A stretch of 64,000 bases of DNA from Cymbomonas tetramitiformis (GCA_001247695.2 LGRX02033391.1:1-64000), one strand, 5' to 3'; shown: positions 1 through 10,725, numbered from the stretch's first letter. Notes: generated from the sequence alone by a model not told the origin. Numbers and translations: made by a program.

Positions 1-84
1 GTAGGCCCCGTGATATGCTCAAGCAGCGGTGCGTGCAGGCCCCGCGATATGCTCAAGCAGCGGTGCGTGTAGGCCCCGCGATAT
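1..84. repeat. 34-bp tandem array, left remnant
   Basis: These are head-to-tail copies of a 34-bp unit containing the words GCTCAAGCAGCGGTGCG and GTAGGCCCCGCGATAT. The array stops at base 84 after GCGATAT and resumes at 8032 with GCTCAAG. The two parts are therefore one array interrupted by the DIRS-like insertion between them. Confidence 0.95.
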
Positions 85-323
85 TTCACAATTATCGCTC
101 GCGATAATTTCGGTTATTCCGAAACATAAATCGAGCAGAGGCGACTTTTGTCGCTCAGGGTTTGCCCCCGATCGAGAATGACACAGCTCGTGTGGCATCC
201 CGATCGGGAGTGTCACGGGGTGGCGCGAGCCACAGTTGGTTGACAACGACGGACGTTGTCGGAGAGTCAGTTTCCACACTTCCGAACCCCGAAAGCCCTG
301 CTTTCTGCTCAAAGTTTGTAAAA
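85..323 (+). repeat. DIRS-1 split direct repeat A1
   Basis: A 239-bp repeat nearly identical to 7288-7526; the one difference I saw is T at 127 against G in the other copy. It contains short palindromes, for example ATTATCG/CGATAAT near its start. In this type of element A1 supplies the 5' end and A2 the internal copy used to restore full-length DNA after reverse transcription. Confidence 0.93.
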
Positions 324-1036
324 AGTTTTAATGCCCATCAAAAGTTCAATTCTTCAGTGTACATTTTGTGTGGCAAAGGCGGACGTAGAGGTTACTTCGA
401 GCGCGGACGGGGCGGTTCTACTGTTGTGCTTTCGTTGTGTGCCAAGTTCTCCGGAAGGCACGGTACCCTGGTGGCGTTGTAACAGATCTTGTTGGAAGCT
501 TTTGCGCTAAAGAAGTAGGGAAGTTTAATGCCGCGGGTGAGGCCACAGTGCGATCAGTGTTTCAGGCGCGCAGCAGTGAAAGTTACGGAGGACCCGTTTT
601 ACCACGAGTACCCGGGTGTCCTCTTCCTCTGTTTTTCATGCCTGAGAAGGACGGTTCCGTTTGCGCTTTCTGATTGGGAGATCTTGTAGCTGCTGGTGGG
701 GAATTTTATCGTAGAATTTTAGTTGGATGCCGCCGATCTGGGAGATTCAGCAAAAGTTGGGGAAGCGAAACAACCGCACGGGCAAGCTTGAGAAGGACGT
801 TGCTTCGCAGACCGAGATTTCTTACCCTCCCTTTAAAGTAACTGTGACGCCAGTTTTTGTTCAGTGCGCGTGCAAGGAAAACTGCAAATTTTGGTTGCCG
901 CGGTTTCCGGCGGATTACTCGGTCCCAAAGCACTGAGCACAGTCGTAATTATCGGTGGAGACAGTTCGATATTTTTGGCAGTGACGTCAGCGATCAGTTA
1001 GTTGGTTACAGCAGTTAATTTTTCTCCGACAAAAAT
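324..1036 (+). other. DIRS-1 leader, no convincing gene
   Basis: This is the stretch between the A1 repeat and the gag ATG at 1037. Short ORFs exist on both strands but none resembles a protein family, and composition is mixed. It is most simply the 5' untranslated leader and promoter region of DIRS-1. Confidence 0.6.
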
Positions 1037-3090
1037 ATGGCGAACGCGACGGGTAACGTTGTGCTCTGGACGGAGCCGGGAATGAAAGGAAAGCTTCAGA
1101 CACTGCTGAAGTTTTCGACCATCGGGGCGACCACGCGGATGACAACCTGGCAGAAGCAGCGTGAACAGATCATGGCATGGGTGGCGGAGCACGTTTCTGA
1201 GCTGCAGGAGATTCCCGCGGCAGTAGAGGGGCTTACGGAGGGGCTCATTGAGGCGGAGCTTTTCTCAGTGGATGTCGCGGGCAGGCTGGCACCAGGTCCG
1301 TGGACTGTCAGTGCTGGGACGTGGGCGGTCAGAAAGGTGGTCGAGACCGGCCGATTCAGCGCAGTGGCGGAGTGGGCGAAGGCAGTTCTGGCACTTCGAG
1401 TGCCCACGCCCACAGCAGCAGCCCCTGGTGCGAGTTCGGGAACCGCTGGGGCCAGCGGTGGCGCGGTAAATGGACCTGGCGGTGGTGCGGTACAGGGACC
1501 TGGCGGGGGTGCGGGAGCTGGAGCTCATGCTGGGGGGGGTTCCGGTGGCGGCGCCCTGCGGGGGCGGCCGGGACTCATGGGGTCTTGGGCGTCGGGACTG
1601 TCGCTCCGGCGGCAGCGGCCCCAAGCGCGGTGCCACAAGCTGTGGACCCGCAGGCGATAGCGGCGGCTATCGCAGCGGCGATGGGGGCGAAGTTGGACGC
1701 GCTGGGGGACCGCCTGGCCACGCTGGAGGCGCAGCGGTCAGCGGTGGGGGGTGCGCCCACGGTGCTAAGCGGTGGATCCGAGCCGGAAGAGGCCAGAGAG
1801 CTACGGTGCGCGATCCGGGACTCGGTGGCCACTGTAGGGGACTGGGATGTGCCTCGCTGCATGCAGGCGTGCGAGGACCTGATTCATGAGGCCCAGAAGC
1901 TGCGTCCACAGCTCTCGGCGCTCAGGGGTCTCCACCCGTTTGGGAAGACCCCCATGCGCACGTTGGAGGCTCATTCGTTCGAGCCTCTGGTGTACGTGTT
2001 GCCGGAGCTGCGGGTGGAGGAGTGCGAGCTGGACGAGCTTCCGCCGTCGGTCGAGGCCACACTCGAGCACTGGAGGGCGTTTGTTCACCTCTTGCAGGCG
2101 CGGGTGGGAGAATTTCAACGGTACGTGAAGTCCCAGCGGCCGACGGTTCCGATATCGGACGTGATGGTGGCGTCCTTCTTCCGGAAACGCAAGAGGGTGA
2201 CTTTCGAGGGCGACGAGGAGGAGGCTCGGGTGGCTGGGGGGGGACATGGTGCTCTCCCTCCATTGGATGCTGCCCGCCGTGAACGGCTGGCGACCCTGGG
2301 CGCGGGGTTCCGGACGGTGAACGAGGAGCAGCTGGCGCGGGCATTGCGAGGGGAGCTGGCCCCGGAGGATGTCGTCCGACCTCCAGGTGCGGGCCCCTCA
2401 CTCACTGCAGTCCCGAGTAGGGGCCCCCTGGCGGGGATTGACCTGGTGGTATCGCCAGTTCAGCGCCTCTTGCAGGAGGAGGAGGGGCGGCTGAAGCTGA
2501 AGGATGGGGAGCTGACCATGGTGCCGAAGAAGAAAAAGTGCAAGGACTTCGCGGAGTGGGAAAGGGGTTTCTTGCGCATCTTGTGCGAGGCGCCGGCGGA
2601 GGCACGGGACGATCTCATGGACTTCGTCGAGTGGGCGAGGACGATTTCCTCGGAGTTCTCGTTTTATCACTTCAACGAGTTCTACGAGCATCTGGTGCGG
2701 CAGGTGCAGCGGTCAGCGACGGGCATCTCGCTCGACGGCTACGATCGAGTCTGGCGGGTGTACAAACAGACCGCGAACCTGAGGGAGAAGGCGACGAAGA
2801 AGCCCAGGGACCGGTACTCGTGGCGACGTGATGCAGACGAGCAGCCGAGAGCCACTGCCCAGGGGGAGACAGGCGGAGGCAAGGGCAAGGGCAAGGGCGC
2901 TGGTGGTCGTGGTGGCCGCGGGGGCCGCGGTGGAGGTGGCCGTGGGGGACGCGGTGGCATTTCAGACGCGTGCTACGGCCACAATGAGGGGAACTGCAGG
3001 CATCAGCCGCATTGTCACTTCAGACACGTGTGCAGCGCATGCGGGGCCGACGGACACGTGAGGGGCGACGCCTCGTGCCCGGGCCCGTGA
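1037..3090 (+). CDS. DIRS-1 gag-like protein, frame broken at a G8 run
   Basis: Probable nucleic-acid-binding structural (gag) protein of DIRS-1. It starts at ATG 1037 (MANATGNVV) in frame 2 with an alpha-helical N-terminal part, then a Gly/Ala-rich linker. The coding signal then passes to frame 1 near a run of eight G at 1532-1539, where a -1 shift (or one lost G) would join the two parts. Frame 1 continues with Ala-rich and charged segments, an RGG-like Gly/Arg tract at about 2880-2950, and a C-terminal cysteine cluster including CSAC-GADGH-x6-C, a CCHC-like knuckle. It ends at TGA 3088-3090. The pol frame follows directly in the same frame with no ATG. Whether the G8 shift is programmed, a mutation or a sequencing error cannot be told from one copy. 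Confidence 0.75.
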
Positions 3091-5703
3091 GGCGAAGGGC
3101 CGATCCCGGCGGTTGCTGTGCCGCGGGGGGAGCCGTCGAGCAGCAGGGAGGCCCCGGCGGGGGCAGTGGGGGCTCCGGTAACGGTGCCGGGCCCCATGGT
3201 GGAGGCAGATGCGGAGCTGGAGGTGGAGCACCCGATATCCGTGGAGGATATCGATGTCGCGGATGCACGTGAGGGATGTGGGCCTCCGGATGTGGAGGAT
3301 GGTGGTGCGGTCCCATTGGTATCGCCGGACGGGAGGGACGCCTCGGGCAGATGGTGGTCGGAGCTGAGGGAGGACGAGTTCATCCCGGTCTGGGACGTGC
3401 TTGGAGGCCCCCGGAGGCACACCCGGGTGCCCATGGCCTGGGAGGTGGAGCGCCTGGCGCCATTGCCGGTCACGCAGCTGCGCCCGGAGGCATGGACATC
3501 GCCATTGGAGTCGGGGCGGACTCGGTGCTCGGAGAGATGGCCACAGCTGCGGGAGGAGATCTTGCTCAGGGCGACGGTGGAGGCCATGGAGGCATGTGGC
3601 ACGAGCGAGGGCGAGCGGAGATGCTACGAGGAGGAGTGCGTGCGAGTTGGGTGCACCATCCCCACTCTCACCGGCCACGCTCACTTGGTGGCGGCCGCTT
3701 TCCAGGGATGGCACGATGTGGATTTCCTCGTCAGGTGCGCGGCGTGCGGGGCAGGATGGCCGTCCGAGGAGATGGCCCTCGAGGAGCCGTACCGGGTCCC
3801 CAATTACGTGGGCCCGGAGCACATGGAGGTGATGCGGGAGGAGATCAGACGGGAGAGCGCAGACGGGCACATCTTCATGGCCGGGTGGCGGCTGCCACTC
3901 GGGGTTATCGCTCTCGGCATGGTGGAGAAGGTGCGCAAGGGGAAGGTCAAGTACCGGCCGGTGAGCGATTACTCCCGGCCGGCTGACGTGGGGGTGAACG
4001 CGAGGATCGAGCTGGGGAGGGACGAGTTCACCACCGTCAAGGAGGCGTACGGGATGATGCGGCCGGGGTACTGGATGGTCAAGGTGGACCTGGAGTCGGC
4101 GTACAGAAGCTTGGGGATCTCCAGCCAATTCTGGCCGCACCAGTGCTTCGAGTTCGACGGGGTACGGTGGATGGACGCACGGGCCCCGTTCGGGAACAGG
4201 GCCCTCCCGGGGATTTTCATGAGATGGACGCGGGCGATTGTGGCATGGATGCGGGCTCGCGGTTACCCGACAGTTGGGTACCTTGACGACTTTTTCTGCG
4301 TGCTGGAGACCAGGGAGCAGGCGGAGGAGGCGATGATGCTGCTGGTCGAGTTCGTCACCTTCCTGGGCTTCAAGGTGAACAGTGCGAAGTGTGAGGGTCC
4401 CGCGCAGGTGCTGGAGTTCCTTGGTGTGCTCCTGGACACGTCAGGTGAGGTGTGCACCGCGGCCATCGACGAGGAGAGGATCGCAGTGGTGGTGCAGAAG
4501 GCTGGGGAGCTGCGGGCGCAGGCGGCGCGCGGGATGGTGGCCAGGCGGCGGCTGGAGTCCCTCCTGGGGTTGCTCGCGTTCTGCAGCCACGTGGTGTGGG
4601 GCCTCTCCCTCTACACGAGGAGGGGCTTCAGCTTCCTGACAGCCACGTCGGGCAGGAGGATGGTGCGGCTGCCACGTCCAGTGCTGGACGACTTGTCCGT
4701 GCTGGAGCAGGTGGTGAGGCGGTACAACGGCAGGAAGGTGCAGCTGGAGAGACAGGTGGTGGACCAGCGGCACTTCGCCACGGACGCCTCCGGCACGTTG
4801 GGCTTCGGCGGGGTGTGGGAGCGCCTCTTCTTCATGCTCAGCTGGGACGACTTGGCACGGTTGCCCCAGCGCCCATGGTTTCCGAGGAGGAGTGACTGCC
4901 GGAGCAGCTGGAGCATCAACTACATGGAGCTTTTCGCCGTGTGGTGGGCGATGGTGCTGTGGGGGCACAGGATGAGTGGGACCACGGTGGTGGTGAAGAT
5001 CGACAACCAGTCCGCCATGTACCAGGTGGGGAGCTGGTGGGGGCCGGTGGCTTACTTGCCTCTGCTGAGGCAGATCTTCTTCGTGTGCGCGCAGCACGAT
5101 ATCCGCCTACAGCCCGTGTACATCAACACCAAAGACAACCTCCTCGCAGACTTGCTTTCCCGACTGGACATGCCGAGGTTCCTGGTGGAGCACAAGGCTT
5201 TCTTGCGGGCGGATATCTGGCGCCAGGACCGGGACGACTGGATGGTGTGCCCGGTGAGGTGGGCGGCGCTGGATCAGGAGTTCGGGCCCTTCACGGTGGA
5301 CGCGTGTGTGGCAGAGTCGCGGGCTAACGCCTACTGTTACCTCAGCTGGAGCGCGGTGGAGGATGCTCGGGTGCAGAAGTTCGACGGCCACAACGCTTGG
5401 GGGAACCTGCCTTTCAGCATCATGTTCGCCATCCTGAAGAACTTTCTGCGGTGCAAGCGGCGGCAGCAGTGGGGGACGTCGGCGTGCTTTCTGGTGCCGG
5501 TGTGGGACGGAGATGCAGGCTGGGAGCTCGTGAAGAGCCTCCCCCATGTGTTCACAGTCGTGCGGGAGTGGGGGCAGGGCACTCATTTGTTCACAGCCCC
5601 AGACCTTCGTGGTCATGGCAGGACTGCCTGGGGGCCCACCAGGTGGCCTGTGGTGGTGGTGAGGGTGGGGCCGGAGCCCGTGGCCCTCCCTGACTGGGCT
5701 TGA
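3091..5703 (+). CDS. DIRS-1 reverse transcriptase - RNase H - methyltransferase-like polyprotein
   Basis: This copies element RNA into DNA. The frame is open from the gag TGA onward and has no early ATG; the first Met is near 3196. It may therefore be made by readthrough of the gag stop. The RT domain (about 3900-4480) shows YRPVSDYSRP, a VDLESAYR catalytic block and YLDDF at about 4279. RNase H follows with ATDASG (about 4785), MELFAVWWA and the KIDNQSAM aspartate near 5000. The C-terminal part (about 5280-5690) matches the methyltransferase-like domain of DIRS elements (FTVDACVAE), but its motif IV reads GNLPF where an active adenine methyltransferase has NPP[FYW]. The domain may therefore be inactive as an enzyme. 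It ends at TGA 5701-5703; the recombinase ORF follows in another frame. Confidence 0.9.
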   Translation, partial: GEGPIPAVAVPRGEPSSSREAPAGAVGAPVTVPGPMVEADAELEVEHPISVEDIDVADAREGCGPPDVEDGGAVPLVSPDGRDASGRWWSELREDEFIPVWDVLGGPRRHTRVPMAWEVERLAPLPVTQLRPEAWTSPLESGRTRCSERWPQLREEILLRATVEAMEACGTSEGERRCYEEECVRVGCTIPTLTGHAHLVAAAFQGWHDVDFLVRCAACGAGWPSEEMALEEPYRVPNYVGPEHMEVMREEIRRESADGHIFMAGWRLPLGVIALGMVEKVRKGKVKYRPVSDYSRPADVGVNARIELGRDEFTTVKEAYGMMRPGYWMVKVDLESAYRSLGISSQFWPHQCFEFDGVRWMDARAPFGNRALPGIFMRWTRAIVAWMRARGYPTVGYLDDFFCVLETREQAEEAMMLLVEFVTFLGFKVNSAKCEGPAQVLEFLGVLLDTSGEVCTAAIDEERIAVVVQKAGELRAQAARGMVARRRLESLLGLLAFCSHVVWGLSLYTRRGFSFLTATSGRRMVRLPRPVLDDLSVLEQVVRRYNGRKVQLERQVVDQRHFATDASGTLGFGGVWERLFFMLSWDDLARLPQRPWFPRRSDCRSSWSINYMELFAVWWAMVLWGHRMSGTTVVVKIDNQSAMYQVGSWWGPVAYLPLLRQIFFVCAQHDIRLQPVYINTKDNLLADLLSRLDMPRFLVEHKAFLRADIWRQDRDDWMVCPVRWAALDQEFGPFTVDACVAESRANAYCYLSWSAVEDARVQKFDGHNAWGNLPFSIMFAILKNFLRCKRRQQWGTSACFLVPVWDGDAGWELVKSLPHVFTVVREWGQGTHLFTAPDLRGHGRTAWGPTRWPVVVVRVGPEPVALPDWA

Positions 5704-5722
5704 GGGTTGGGCAGAGGAGCTG

Positions 5723-6736
5723 GTGCAGGAGCTGCAGAGAGAGGCGGAGCGCTACCGGGTGGAGGCCCTGGCACCGGAGACGAGGAGGTGCTACGGCACA
5801 GGGGTGCGGGCCTTCGTCACGTTCTGCATTACCTTCGCCTGCTTGGGGTGTCTGCAGCCCCTGTTGCCGGCAACGGACGTGACCCTGTGCATGTTCATCA
5901 CGTACTGCAGCTGGTTCGTCCAGCCCGGCACCATCAAGAACTACCTGGCAGGTGTGCGGCAGCTGCATCTGCAGCGGGGGCACGAGTGGGTGCCGGTGGC
6001 GGCCAGACATGCGGTGGCGGCCACCCTACAGGGGGTGAAGAGGTGCTGGGGGAAGCCCCCTAAGCCGGTCATGCCCCTCACGTTGGCTGACTTGGCCAAG
6101 ATGGCGGTGCTCATTTCATCGCACGACCTCGGGCAGGAGGCTCTCTGGGCAGCCATTCTCGTGGGCTTCTTTGGTTTGTTCCGCAAGGACAACCTCACCA
6201 CGGGGAAGGCGGGTGCCTGGAACACCCGGGGGGCGCTGGTGAGAGACGATGTGTTGTTCCACGAGGATGGCTCAGTGGTTTGGATCCGAGTGCGGTACTC
6301 GAAGACGATCCAGTGTGGCGAGCGGCACCATTGGGTGCCCCTGAGGGCGGTGCCAGGATCGATGCTGTGCCCGGTGCGGGCGCTCATGCGCCTCATGGAG
6401 CGCACGGCGGGGCGGCCGGGGGACTCGGCCCTCTTCGTCACGGAGAAGGTGACAGGCCGGCGGGTGACGGTGGTGCCCATGACCCACGATGCTCTGGTGG
6501 CGGGCATTAAGTCCCTGGCGGAGAGGGTGGGGCTGGACCCGTCCAGCTACGCGGGGCACTCGTTGCGGCGGGGCGGGGCCACTGCGGCAATGCGCCTGGA
6601 CGTGGCCTCCATCTACATCAAGATGCAGGGTGACTGGAAGAGCGACTGCTTCGAGAGGTACTGCGAGCTCGACACCGAGCAGAAGCTCATCCTTCCCGGG
6701 GCCATGGCAGAGGCCGCCGCTGCTGCGACCAGGTGA
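5723..6736 (+). CDS. DIRS-1 tyrosine recombinase
   Basis: Integrase of the lambda-Cre-like tyrosine recombinase family, which in DIRS-like elements inserts a circular cDNA without target duplication. About 337 residues. The N-terminal core-binding helices (ETRRCYGTGVRAFVTFC) are followed by the catalytic domain. That domain has the first Arg in GLFRKDNL (about 6175), the HxLRRG box in GHSLRRGGATAA (about 6556-6592), and Trp plus the nucleophile Tyr in GDWKSDCFERY (about 6630-6660). The catalytic set looks complete. No ATG lies at the start of the domain; the frame opens with GTG 5723 and no useful Met occurs before about 5890. Expression by frameshift from pol or from a non-AUG codon is likely. 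Ends at TGA. Confidence 0.92.
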   Translation: MQELQREAERYRVEALAPETRRCYGTGVRAFVTFCITFACLGCLQPLLPATDVTLCMFITYCSWFVQPGTIKNYLAGVRQLHLQRGHEWVPVAARHAVAATLQGVKRCWGKPPKPVMPLTLADLAKMAVLISSHDLGQEALWAAILVGFFGLFRKDNLTTGKAGAWNTRGALVRDDVLFHEDGSVVWIRVRYSKTIQCGERHHWVPLRAVPGSMLCPVRALMRLMERTAGRPGDSALFVTEKVTGRRVTVVPMTHDALVAGIKSLAERVGLDPSSYAGHSLRRGGATAAMRLDVASIYIKMQGDWKSDCFERYCELDTEQKLILPGAMAEAAAAATR

Positions 6737-6843
6737 CTCACTCGTGCTTTTGGCCCTCCCATGCCCCCGTTGGGTGAGTGTGTCCAGGGCTCAGAGTGCC
6801 CTAGACTCTGTCAGGTGAGCCCTGCTAGGTGCAGGATTGGGTG

Positions 6844-7287
6844 GAGGCTGCTGCTCAAGAAGCTGCCGAGTTCCAGCGAGGAACCTGCTATCCAGTTGCC
6901 GTGAAGCCAGCGAGGCTCAGCCAGAGAGGCTTAGGCACGGAAGTAGCAGGGTAGCTTCAGAGCAGTAGCCTGCTCCCTGACAGACTGAGAGACACTCATT
7001 CAGCCAAAGGCTCGGGAGTAAATGGGACAGACAGAGAAGACTCGCCAGAGAGGCTAGAGCATTGGGAGAGACTCGCCAGAGAGGCTAGAGCACCGGAGGG
7101 AGAGACTCGCCAGAGAGGCTAGAGCACCGGAGAGAAAGCTAGCCAGAGAGGCCTTAGCTGGGAGAAGAGAGAAGTAAGACTTGCCGAGTAAATGTGATTT
7201 AATCAAACTAGCAAGCATTCATTCATTCCTGCTCGTTCTTGCAGTGTGTCGTGTGTGCACCCTGCTTGCATTTCGATTCGAGAATAA
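6844..7287 (+). repeat. DIRS-1 split direct repeat B1
   Basis: A 444-bp repeat matched at 7588-8031 with a constant offset of 744. It contains internal tandem copies of an AGACTCGCCAGAGAGGCTAG-type unit (about 30 bp) near 7030-7140. It ends CGAGAATA and runs directly into A2. Confidence 0.92.
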
Positions 7288-7526
7288 TTCACAATTATCG
7301 CTCGCGATAATTTCGGTTATTCCGAAACAGAAATCGAGCAGAGGCGACTTTTGTCGCTCAGGGTTTGCCCCCGATCGAGAATGACACAGCTCGTGTGGCA
7401 TCCCGATCGGGAGTGTCACGGGGTGGCGCGAGCCACAGTTGGTTGACAACGACGGACGTTGTCGGAGAGTCAGTTTCCACACTTCCGAACCCCGAAAGCC
7501 CTGCTTTCTGCTCAAAGTTTGTAAAA
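7288..7526 (+). repeat. DIRS-1 split direct repeat A2
   Basis: Second copy of A1 at an offset of 7203, joined to B1 without a gap. It is followed by a 61-bp spacer (7527-7587) before B2. The B1-A2 junction mimics the closed-circle junction from which the recombinase acts. Confidence 0.93.
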
Positions 7527-7587
7527 CCCTCCCTCCCTGCCCAGGCTGACTCTGTTGGTTCTTTGTTGTGGGGGAAGGGTCAGGTGA

Positions 7588-8031
7588 GAGGCTGCTGCTC
7601 AAGAAGCTGCCGAGTTCCAGCGAGGAACCTGCTATCCAGTTGCCGTGAAGCCAGCGAGGCTCAGCCAGAGAGGCTTAGGCACGGAAGTAGCAGGGTAGCT
7701 TCAGAGCAGTAGCCTGCTCCCTGACAGACTGAGAGACACTCATTCAGCCAAAGGCTCGGGAGTAAATGGGACAGACAGAGAAGACTCGCCAGAGAGGCTA
7801 GAGCATTGGGAGAGACTCGCCAGAGAGGCTAGAGCACCGGAGGGAGAGACTCGCCAGAGAGGCTAGAGCACCGGAGAGAAAGCTAGCCAGAGAGGCCTTA
7901 GCTGGGAGAAGAGAGAAGTAAGACTTGCCGAGTAAATGTGATTTAATCAAACTAGCAAGCATTCATTCATTCCTGCTCGTTCTTGCAGTGTGTCGTGTGT
8001 GCACCCTGCTTGCATTTCGATTCGAGAATAA
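7588..8031 (+). repeat. DIRS-1 split direct repeat B2 and right end
   Basis: Second copy of B1, ending CGATTCGAGAATA at the return of the 34-bp array. It defines the right end of DIRS-1. Confidence 0.92.
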
Positions 8032-10322
8032 GCTCAAGCAGCGGTGCGTGTAGGCCCCGCGATATGCTCAAGCAGCGGTGCGTGTAGGCCCCGTGATATG
8101 CTCAAGCAGCGGTGCGTGTAGGCCCCGCGATATGCTCAAGCAACGGTGCGTGTAGGCCCCGCGATATGCTCAAGCTTAGCCGGTGCGTGTGAGCCCCGCG
8201 TGTGCTCAAGCAGCGGTGCGTGTAGGCCCCGCGATATGCTCAAAAAGCGGTGCGTGTAGGCCTGCGATATGCTCAAGCAGCGGTGCGTGTAGGCCCCGCG
8301 ATATGCTCAAGCAGCCGTGCGTGTAGGCCCCGCGATATGCTCAAGCAGCGGTGCGTGTAGGCCTGCGATATGCTTAAGCAGCGGTGCGTGTAGGCGCGAT
8401 ATGCTCAAGCAGCGTGCGTGTAGGCCCCGCGATATGATCAGAAACAGCGGTGCGTGTAGGCCCCGATATGCTCAAGCAGCCGTGCGTGTAGGCGCGATAT
8501 GCTCAAGCAGCGGTGCGTGTAGGCCCGCGATATGCTCAAGCAGCGGTGCGTGTAGGCCTTGATATGCTCAAGCAGCGGTGCGTGTAGGCCCGCGATATGC
8601 TCAAGCAGCGGGCGTGTAGACCCTGCGATATGCTCAAGCAGCGGTGTGTGTAGACGCGATATGCTCAAGCAGCGGTGCGTGTAGGCCCCATGATACTCAA
8701 GCAGCCGTGCGTGTAGGCGCGATATGCTCAAGCAGCGGTGCGTGTAGGCCGCGATATGCTCAAGCAGCGGTCGTGTAGGCGCGATATGCTCAAGCAGCCC
8801 GTGCGTGTAGGCCTTGATATGCTCAAGCAGCAGTGCGTGTAGGCCCCGTGATATGCTCAAGCAGCCGTGCGTGTGGGCGCTGATATGCTCAAGCAGCAGT
8901 GCGTGTAGGCCCAGCTGATATGCTCAAGCAGCAGTGCGTGTAGGCCCCGTATTATGCTCAAGCAAGCGGTGCGTGTAGGCCGTGATATGCTCAAGCAGCG
9001 GTGCGTGTAGGCCCCGCGATATGCTCAAGCAGCGGTGCGTTTAGGCCCCGCGATATGCTCAAGCAGCGGTGCGTGTAGGCCCCGCGATATGCTCAAGCAG
9101 CGGTGCGTGTAGGCCCCGCGATATGCTCAAGCAGCGGTGCGTGTAGGCCCCGCGATATGCTCAAGCAGCGGTGCGTGTAGGCCCCGCGATATGCTCAAGC
9201 AGCGGTGCGTGTAGGCCCCGCGATATGCTCAAGCAGCGGTGCGTGTAGGCCCCGCGATATGCTCAAGCAGCGGTGCGTGTAGGCCCCGCGATATGCTCAA
9301 GCAGCGGTGCGTGTAGGCGCGATATATGCTCAAGCAGCGGTGCGGTGTAAGCAGCGGTGCGTGTAGGCCCGCGATATGCTCAAGCAGCGGTGCGTGTAGG
9401 CGCGTATGCTCAAGCAGCGGTGTGTGTAGGCCCGCGATATGCTCAAGCAGCGGTGCGTGTAGGCCCCGCGATATGCTCAAGCAGCGGTGTGTGTGGAAAC
9501 CCCGCGCGATATGCTCAAGCAGCCGTGCGTGTAGACCTTTGATAAACAAGCAGCCATCTTGTAGGCCCCGTGATATGCTCAAGCAGCGGTGCGGTGTAGG
9601 CGCGATATGCTCAAGCAGCCGTGTTGTTGTAGGCCCGCGGATATGCTCAAGCAGCCGTGCGTGTAGGCCTTGATATGCTCAAGCAGCGGTGCGTGTAGGC
9701 CCATGTCTTCAAGCAGCGGTGCGTGCTTAGGCCCGCGATATGCTCAAGCGCGGTAGAGTGTAAGGCCCAGCGATATGCTCAACAGCCGTGTGTGTAGGCC
9801 CGCGATATGCTCAAGCAGCCGTGCGTGCCATGAGCCCCGCGACCCATGCTCAAGCAGCGGTGCGTGGCAGGCCCCTTGATATGCTCAAGCAGCGGTGCGT
9901 GTAGGCCCAGCGATATGCTCAAGCAGCGGTGCGGGTGTAGGCCCGCAATATGCTCAAGCAGCGGTGCGTGTAGGCGCGATATGCTCAAGCAGCCGTGCGT
10001 GTAAGAGCTGCTTGATATGCTCAAACAGCGGTGCGTGTAGACCGCGATATGCTCAAGCAGCGGTGCGTGTAGGCCCCGCGATATGCTCAAGCAGCGGTGC
10101 GTGTAGGCCCCGCGATATGCTCAAGCAGCGGTGCGTGTAGGCCCCGCGATATGCTCAAGCAGCGGTGCGTGTAGGCCCCGCGATATGCTCAAGCAGCGGT
10201 GCGTGTAGGCCCCGCGATATGCTCAAGCAGCGGTGCGTGTAGGCCCCGCGATATGCTCAAGCAGCGGTGCGTGTAGGCCCCGCGATATGCTCAAGCAGCG
10301 GTGCGTGTCGGCCCCGCGATCT
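8032..10322. repeat. 34-bp tandem array (minisatellite)
   Basis: About 67 head-to-tail copies of a 34-bp unit. Blocks at about 9000-9310 and 10040-10310 are nearly perfect copies, while 8160-8990 and 9310-10030 are degenerate with many indels. Because 34 is not a multiple of 3, the frame rotates each unit. The open frames seen here on both strands (repeating a MRVGP..CSSSGA pattern) come from the repeat and are not genes. It is not CRISPR: there are no unique spacers. It ends near GCGATCTGC at 10322. Confidence 0.95.
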
Positions 10323-10725
10323 GCTTTAGCTTTGGGTCCCACACATTCCCACCAAGTCTTACTCCGAGGGCCGATGCTTTTGCTTGCTTTGTCTCACCTC
10401 GGAGAGGTCTATGAATACACTTAATCTTTCATTCCTAGAGTGCGCTCTGTTCATGCTCACCTTAACCATGTTTCCATCCGAGTACAACCGTTCTCTTCTT
10501 TGAAAGCCACATCCAAATACTGTTGAATACATCAAATCTCCCTCTTATTTTCAACATATGAAAGTGCAAACTGCAGCACAGACAAATCAGTTTTCTTGTT
10601 CTTTGTAGAACCCAACACTCAGCGACTACAAGTTCACTTGCTCTTGAGTTAAACAACAGTGTTACAAGTTCACTTGATTATTAGATAAACAACATGAATT
10701 ATCACGATTTCAATCAACAACAAGA
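10323..10725. other. No gene seen
   Basis: Moderately AT-rich unique-looking sequence right of the array. Short ORFs on both strands lack recognisable motifs or splice-site support. I see nothing here that I can call. Confidence 0.5.

Larger units (their letters stand above)
85..8031 (+). mobile_element. DIRS-1: complete DIRS-like (tyrosine recombinase) retroelement
   Basis: This is a 7.9-kb retroelement with a gag-like ORF, an RT/RNase H/methyltransferase-like ORF and a tyrosine recombinase ORF, all on the plus strand. Its ends are split direct repeats in the order A1 - body - B1 - A2 - B2, the arrangement known for PAT, kangaroo and Ngaro-type elements. No LTR, TIR or target duplication is visible. 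The left flank ends GCGATAT and the right flank starts GCTCAAG, which rejoin to a perfect 34-bp array unit. This fits the known mechanism, in which a circular DNA copy is integrated by the recombinase. A1 and A2 differ at one base that I could see, so the insertion looks young. The gag frame is broken or shifted at a G run. Confidence 0.93.

Noticed and set aside
3088..3090. Non-standard genetic code with UGA as sense
   Set aside because: Other genes here end naturally at TGA with unrelated sequence after it (for example 5701-5703, 6734-6736, 32983-32985). Readthrough at the gag stop is the simpler reading.
8032..10322. CRISPR-like array of short repeats
   Set aside because: The 34-bp units are directly contiguous with no unique spacers, no cas genes are present, and the context is eukaryotic. 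It is a minisatellite.
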